From the NCBI GenBank assembly GCA_017545485.1, contig JAFWMY010000011.1, positions 1 to 64,000 on the forward strand: a stretch of DNA of 64,000 nt. Reading direction: 5' to 3'. The stretch's first letter is position 1; every line of letters starts with the position of its first letter. Below, piece by piece: positions 60,761 through 64,000 of the stretch. The notes under the pieces are model-generated. The model had not been told where the DNA came from and did not search any database. It saw only the letters and a list, made by a program, of their open reading frames with translations. This DNA is from Candidatus Saccharimonadota bacterium. Its GTDB lineage: Bacteria > Patescibacteriota > Saccharimonadia > Saccharimonadales > Saccharimonadaceae. The position numbers were made by a program, and so were the translations under genes.

Positions 60761-61919
60761 AGTGGAAAACCCCGGCCAAGAATCATATTCGCCTGCAAAG
60801 AAAATTGGTGAACTTTTAACTGCCGAATTTAAAAATAACCCACATTTTTATTTCTTTTCGCCAGACGAAACCACTTCTAATAAATTTGATCAAATATATG
60901 AAGCTGAAAAACGAGCTTGGGGATGCTTAAAACAAGAGCCATGGGATTTGCCTGAATCTGAAAATGGACGAATTGTAGAAATGCTATCGGAAAATGTTTT
61001 ATTCTCAGTGATGACCGGTCATTTGATGAACGGGGAGCCGGCCATGATGGGAAGTTATGAAGCATTTTATCCAATTATCGCTGCACAGTTGCTACAGCAA
61101 ATGAAGTTTATCAAACAATTAAAAGGCGTACATTGGCGCAAACCAATGCCTGCTATTAATCTATTGTCTACATCTACTTGCTGGAGACAAGATCATAATG
61201 GGTTTACGCACCAATCACCGGCTTTAATATCGTTTTTGCTATCTGTCCCGTCCAACCTGGCTAACTGCATCTTCCCAATTGACGATGTAGCAGCAGAAGA
61301 ATCATTTAGGTTCATGATGGATGCAGAAAATGTTGTAAATCTTACAACATTTGACAAAAATGATCGCCCTCGCTATATTGACTCGCATCACGCTAATTAT
61401 GAATTCGTAAATGGCGGGGCGAGTATCTACCAATTTGCTTCTGATAATGATCCAGATATTGTGTTTACGGCTTGCGGAGATATAGTAGGACACGAAATGC
61501 TAGAAGCAATAAAAATATTAAAACAAGATTTACCTGAACTTAGAATCAGATTTGTTTATATCAATTCTTTATCTTATAGAGCAATTGGAACCACTAATAA
61601 TAAATTAAGTAAAGAAAAATTTGATGAATTATTTACAACAAGAAGACCTATTATCGCTAACTTTCATGGCTATCCTGAAACGTTAGAAAACATTCTGGAA
61701 AACTATACTGAGCGTGGAAGATTGCGGGTGCATGGGTTCAATGAAGAAGGTTCTACCACTGCACCACACGAAATGTTACGTCGTAATATGGCTTCTCGCT
61801 ATGATATCGCAAGCGACGTGGCAGAAATCTTTGAAAGGAAAGATTTGGTTTCTAAATACGAGATGTTCTTGGAACAAAATCACTTCCACGCTATACAAGA
61901 TGGCACAGATTTAATATAA
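60750..61919 (+). CDS. Phosphoketolase C-terminal subunit (split gene)
   Basis: A 389-residue protein matching the second and third domains of phosphoketolase: FFSPDETTSNKF, SENVLFSVMTGHLMNGEPAMMGSYEAF (in part), STSTCWRQDHNGFTHQSPALI and HGFNEEGSTTAPHEMLRRN. These residues complete the active site that turns xylulose-5-P and phosphate into acetyl-phosphate and glyceraldehyde-3-P. The start overlaps the first gene by 11 bases in a different frame, with AAAGGAGG 6 bases ahead, so it is a designed separate start, not a frameshift. The two products together have about 700 residues against about 800 in the fused enzyme. Confidence 0.9.
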   Translation: MIDRVENPGQESYSPAKKIGELLTAEFKNNPHFYFFSPDETTSNKFDQIYEAEKRAWGCLKQEPWDLPESENGRIVEMLSENVLFSVMTGHLMNGEPAMMGSYEAFYPIIAAQLLQQMKFIKQLKGVHWRKPMPAINLLSTSTCWRQDHNGFTHQSPALISFLLSVPSNLANCIFPIDDVAAEESFRFMMDAENVVNLTTFDKNDRPRYIDSHHANYEFVNGGASIYQFASDNDPDIVFTACGDIVGHEMLEAIKILKQDLPELRIRFVYINSLSYRAIGTTNNKLSKEKFDELFTTRRPIIANFHGYPETLENILENYTERGRLRVHGFNEEGSTTAPHEMLRRNMASRYDIASDVAEIFERKDLVSKYEMFLEQNHFHAIQDGTDLI

Positions 61920-61926
61920 TTGGTGC

Positions 61927-62616
61927 ATGGATATATTTATTTTAATCATAGTTTTAATTATTTTGTTGGAAACAACATTCCTTATTTTTAAGAAACATGC
62001 GCCCTTGCGAAGTGGCGTAAGAAAAATCTACGTAGATACTTCTGCATTAATAGATGGTAGAATTTTGAATATAGCACGAACTGGGTTCATTGATGGAGAT
62101 TTAATAATATTAAAAAGTGTATTAAGGGAACTACAGCTGCTAGCAGATGGCAAGGATAACGAAAAACGAAATAGGGCTCGGGCGGGCTTAGATAACGTGG
62201 CTGAACTGGAGAGAGTGTTGGAAGTAAATACTGAAATAGTTGATGATGGGGATGATATTAAAAAGGTTGACGAACAATTATTAAAGTATGCAAAAGAGAA
62301 CAAAGGTGCAATCCTTACAATTGATTACAATTTAATAAAAGTCGCTGAAGCAGAAAAAACGATGGCATTAAATGTAAATGATCTTGCCTTGGCGGTTAGG
62401 ACAGAGTTTTTGCCGGGTGAGAGAATTAATTTGCGTATTACTGAAAAAGGTTCTGGGCGAGGTCAAGGCGTAGGGCATTTAGCTGACGGCACTATGGTGG
62501 TAGTTGACAAAGCTTCTGGAAAAATTGGACAGGAAATAACCGTAGAGTTTATGAGATTTCACGAAACATCTTCTGGAAAGATGATTTTTGCTAAAATTGC
62601 TGGACGTAAACGTTAG
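61927..62616 (+). CDS. Membrane-anchored PIN-TRAM domain protein
   Basis: A 229-residue protein of the YacL-type: one N-terminal helix (3-21), a PIN ribonuclease domain (YVDTSALIDGRI; DYNLIKVAE; ALNVNDLA) with its four acidic residues, and a C-terminal TRAM RNA-binding domain (GRGQGVGHLADGTMVVVD). It is likely an RNA-processing enzyme at the membrane. TATAAT ends 6 bases before the ATG, overlapping the phosphoketolase stop. It converges on the PBP gene, 7 bases away. Confidence 0.9.
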   Translation: MDIFILIIVLIILLETTFLIFKKHAPLRSGVRKIYVDTSALIDGRILNIARTGFIDGDLIILKSVLRELQLLADGKDNEKRNRARAGLDNVAELERVLEVNTEIVDDGDDIKKVDEQLLKYAKENKGAILTIDYNLIKVAEAEKTMALNVNDLALAVRTEFLPGERINLRITEKGSGRGQGVGHLADGTMVVVDKASGKIGQEITVEFMRFHETSSGKMIFAKIAGRKR

Positions 62617-62623
62617 GGGCGCT

Positions 62624-64000
62624 TTAAGAATTATCGTCTACTTTGGGTTTTGGTGTTAAAGTGATATCGCTAGAAGCAACATAGCCAGCCGAGTCGGAAA
62701 TTATTAACTTGATATTTGACTCTGTGCCTTTTAATGTATAGCCATATACTATACCATCTGAACCAACTGAGATATTATTATAGTCCGTCGTATTACCTTG
62801 AACTGTAACTTGCAAGGTATAGCCAGCAATATCATAACTCCCTTTCTTTATGGTAGCAATTATTTTGTCACCACTAGTTGAAATCGCTAGTTGTGGTGGT
62901 GTATATGAACACGTATCGGCAGTTTCACGATCATATGGCTCTGGTACGCTATAAACAGCATTGCCAGTCATAGGATCGGTTACTTTAGTAACTTCTACTT
63001 CAATCTTATAGTCTGCAGGAGTACAATCTGCTGCTAATAAATGATTATAGCGGTTAAAAGTGAGGGTTTCTTTAGCAATGCCAGAGTTTTTGGAGGCATT
63101 GAACCAGCTTGGCCAAATATCTGTCTTGCCATTGACTGTTAAAGTCTTAATGCCGGCTGGCTTAGCAGGCTGATCGCCTGATTGCCATTTACCGTCAGGA
63201 CCATATACTTCGTGATGGACTCGCTCCATGAAGTGGCCTACAACATAACGTACTGGGTCACCTGAGCCAACTGCGAAACCGGAGCCGTCGTGATTACCGT
63301 TCCAAACAAAGGTAGAAACTGCAGTAGAATAACTTTCAATGAGAGAGTCTTTCACTTCGGTAGACCTAGCAGTAGTGGTAGTACCAGTCTTTGTAGCAGT
63401 CCAAACTCCTGGAATATTGAAACCTATTGTACTGTTAGCCCAACGCGCAGAACGATCGCTTAAAATGTTTGAAATCATGTATGCAACTTGGTCGTCTACT
63501 ACGCGAGTCGCCTCAGAATCAGTCCAAGACTCAATTACTTCACCAGAAGAATTTTTAACTTCTAGAACGTAGGCGAGGTCTTTGTATGAGCCACCGCGAG
63601 CAAGGGAAGCATATGCGTTAGCATGTTCTACCATTTTTACGCCACAGCCTGAACCAATAGCGATGGAGAGACCATATCCTTCACGACCATCACAATATGT
63701 TTTGTCGCCTAAAGCATGTGCTACTTCCAAAGAATTATCTATACCATTTATATATAGTGCTTTAACGGCTGCAATATTTAATGAGTGTCCTAGAGAGAAA
63801 CGAATGGTAACATTGCCATAAAAGGTATTTGTTGCGTTAGTGAGCGAACAACTGCCCGAAAAACCTGCACAGTATATTTTATTAATATTCTCATCCTTAA
63901 GGACAGAACCTGGACCATAATTAATACCTTCTCGTTCCATGAAGAGTGGAGCGTAATCTAGGATAGGCTTGATTGAAGAACCTGGTTCAATGATAGAATC
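62624..64000 (-). CDS. Penicillin-binding protein, C-terminal part (5' end outside window)
   Basis: The gene runs off the right edge; 458 codons are inside. The frame remains open to base 64000 without a start. The transpeptidase motifs are SxxK in EPGSSIKPI just inside the edge, SLN in GHSLNIAAVK, and KTGT in WTATKTGTTTT. A C-terminal extension of about 200 residues contains two beta-rich domains and a Pro/Lys tail. It is the transpeptidase domain of a class A-type enzyme (the glycosyltransferase part would be outside) that crosslinks peptidoglycan. Confidence 0.92.
   Translation of the reverse strand, partial: DSIIEPGSSIKPILDYAPLFMEREGINYGPGSVLKDENINKIYCAGFSGSCSLTNATNTFYGNVTIRFSLGHSLNIAAVKALYINGIDNSLEVAHALGDKTYCDGREGYGLSIAIGSGCGVKMVEHANAYASLARGGSYKDLAYVLEVKNSSGEVIESWTDSEATRVVDDQVAYMISNILSDRSARWANSTIGFNIPGVWTATKTGTTTTARSTEVKDSLIESYSTAVSTFVWNGNHDGSGFAVGSGDPVRYVVGHFMERVHHEVYGPDGKWQSGDQPAKPAGIKTLTVNGKTDIWPSWFNASKNSGIAKETLTFNRYNHLLAADCTPADYKIEVEVTKVTDPMTGNAVYSVPEPYDRETADTCSYTPPQLAISTSGDKIIATIKKGSYDIAGYTLQVTVQGNTTDYNNISVGSDGIVYGYTLKGTESNIKLIISDSAGYVASSDITLTPKPKVDDNS

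Noticed and set aside
60740-60765. Frameshift or sequencing error splitting phosphoketolase
   Set aside because: The second gene has its own well-placed AAAGGAGG and ATG, and the break falls on the domain linker.
1-64000. UGA read as glycine or tryptophan
   Set aside because: Several core and accessory genes end in TGA at the expected length (for example 23694 and 36485), so the standard bacterial code applies.
1-64000. CRISPR arrays, insertion sequences or rRNA genes
   Set aside because: No regularly spaced direct repeats, transposase genes or rRNA sequence were seen.

Overview
The window reads as a chromosome segment of a small-genome, AT-rich bacterium of the Candidate Phyla Radiation (Patescibacteria), most likely a Saccharibacteria (TM7)-type lineage. 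This is inferred from gene content: reduced metabolism, a short prolyl-tRNA synthetase without the insertion domain, a stripped-down UvrC, secreted InlB/FISUMP proteins, a pentose-phosphate/phosphoketolase route and a sparse envelope gene set. TGA is used as an ordinary stop, which argues against the UGA-glycine lineages (Gracilibacteria, Absconditabacteria). A marked habit of the sequence is that many genes carry a TATAAT-like hexamer exactly 6 nt before the ATG, which predicts leaderless mRNAs.

Layout. 1-4.3 kb is an accessory, defence-like block: a small membrane protein, a DUF262-HNH nuclease with an EcoRI-type adenine methyltransferase, a palindrome-rich divergent control region, and a DUF3800 gene with a possible RNase-fold partner. 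4.3-6.4 kb holds three GC-rich hairpins with the same loop sequence, then a radical SAM/SPASM maturase followed by an untracked 48-residue Cys-Cys-Gly-Gly peptide, a candidate RiPP locus. 6.4-12.5 kb has a nucleoside phosphorylase, GH25 muramidase, cation efflux protein, an AT-rich AbrB/ABC-2 transporter cassette, AlkD-like repair, DUF1653 and a metallo-hydrolase. 12.5-18 kb has a secreted tandem-FISUMP protein, LiaF-like protein, zinc ribbon, deaminase and DUF6994. 18.1-22.3 kb is a complete type III restriction-modification pair. 22.3-31.3 kb is mostly small or unknown genes, a glutathione peroxidase remnant, DUF362, an FAD oxidase and trigger factor. 31.3-33.2 kb is a second FISUMP protein whose C-terminus has the codon signature of a diversity-generating retroelement variable region.

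33.4-64 kb is mainly core genome: rpsL-rpsG, gap-rpiB-rpe-pfkB-LOG, enolase, uvrC (interrupted by a long palindromic element), secG, a substrate-binding protein, tRNA-Leu, an ADP-ribosylglycohydrolase with a pyrophosphatase-FtsK gamma fusion, two surface proteins, rpsB-tsf, a ClpP-like protein, L31, frr-uppS-rseP-CPBP-proS, greA, lysS, uvrB, a two-gene phosphoketolase, a PIN-TRAM protein and the 3' part of a penicillin-binding protein gene.

How they work together. Nucleoside phosphorylase, RpiB, Rpe and the split phosphoketolase outline a route from nucleosides and pentoses to glyceraldehyde-3-phosphate and acetyl-phosphate, feeding GAPDH and enolase. The secreted FISUMP, DUF916-like and sortase-signal proteins, GH25 enzyme and PBP fit a host-attached epibiont surface. 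Two restriction-type systems, the candidate RiPP and the candidate diversified adhesin form the accessory layer. No reverse transcriptase, template repeat, CRISPR array, rRNA or insertion-sequence transposase is visible in the window.
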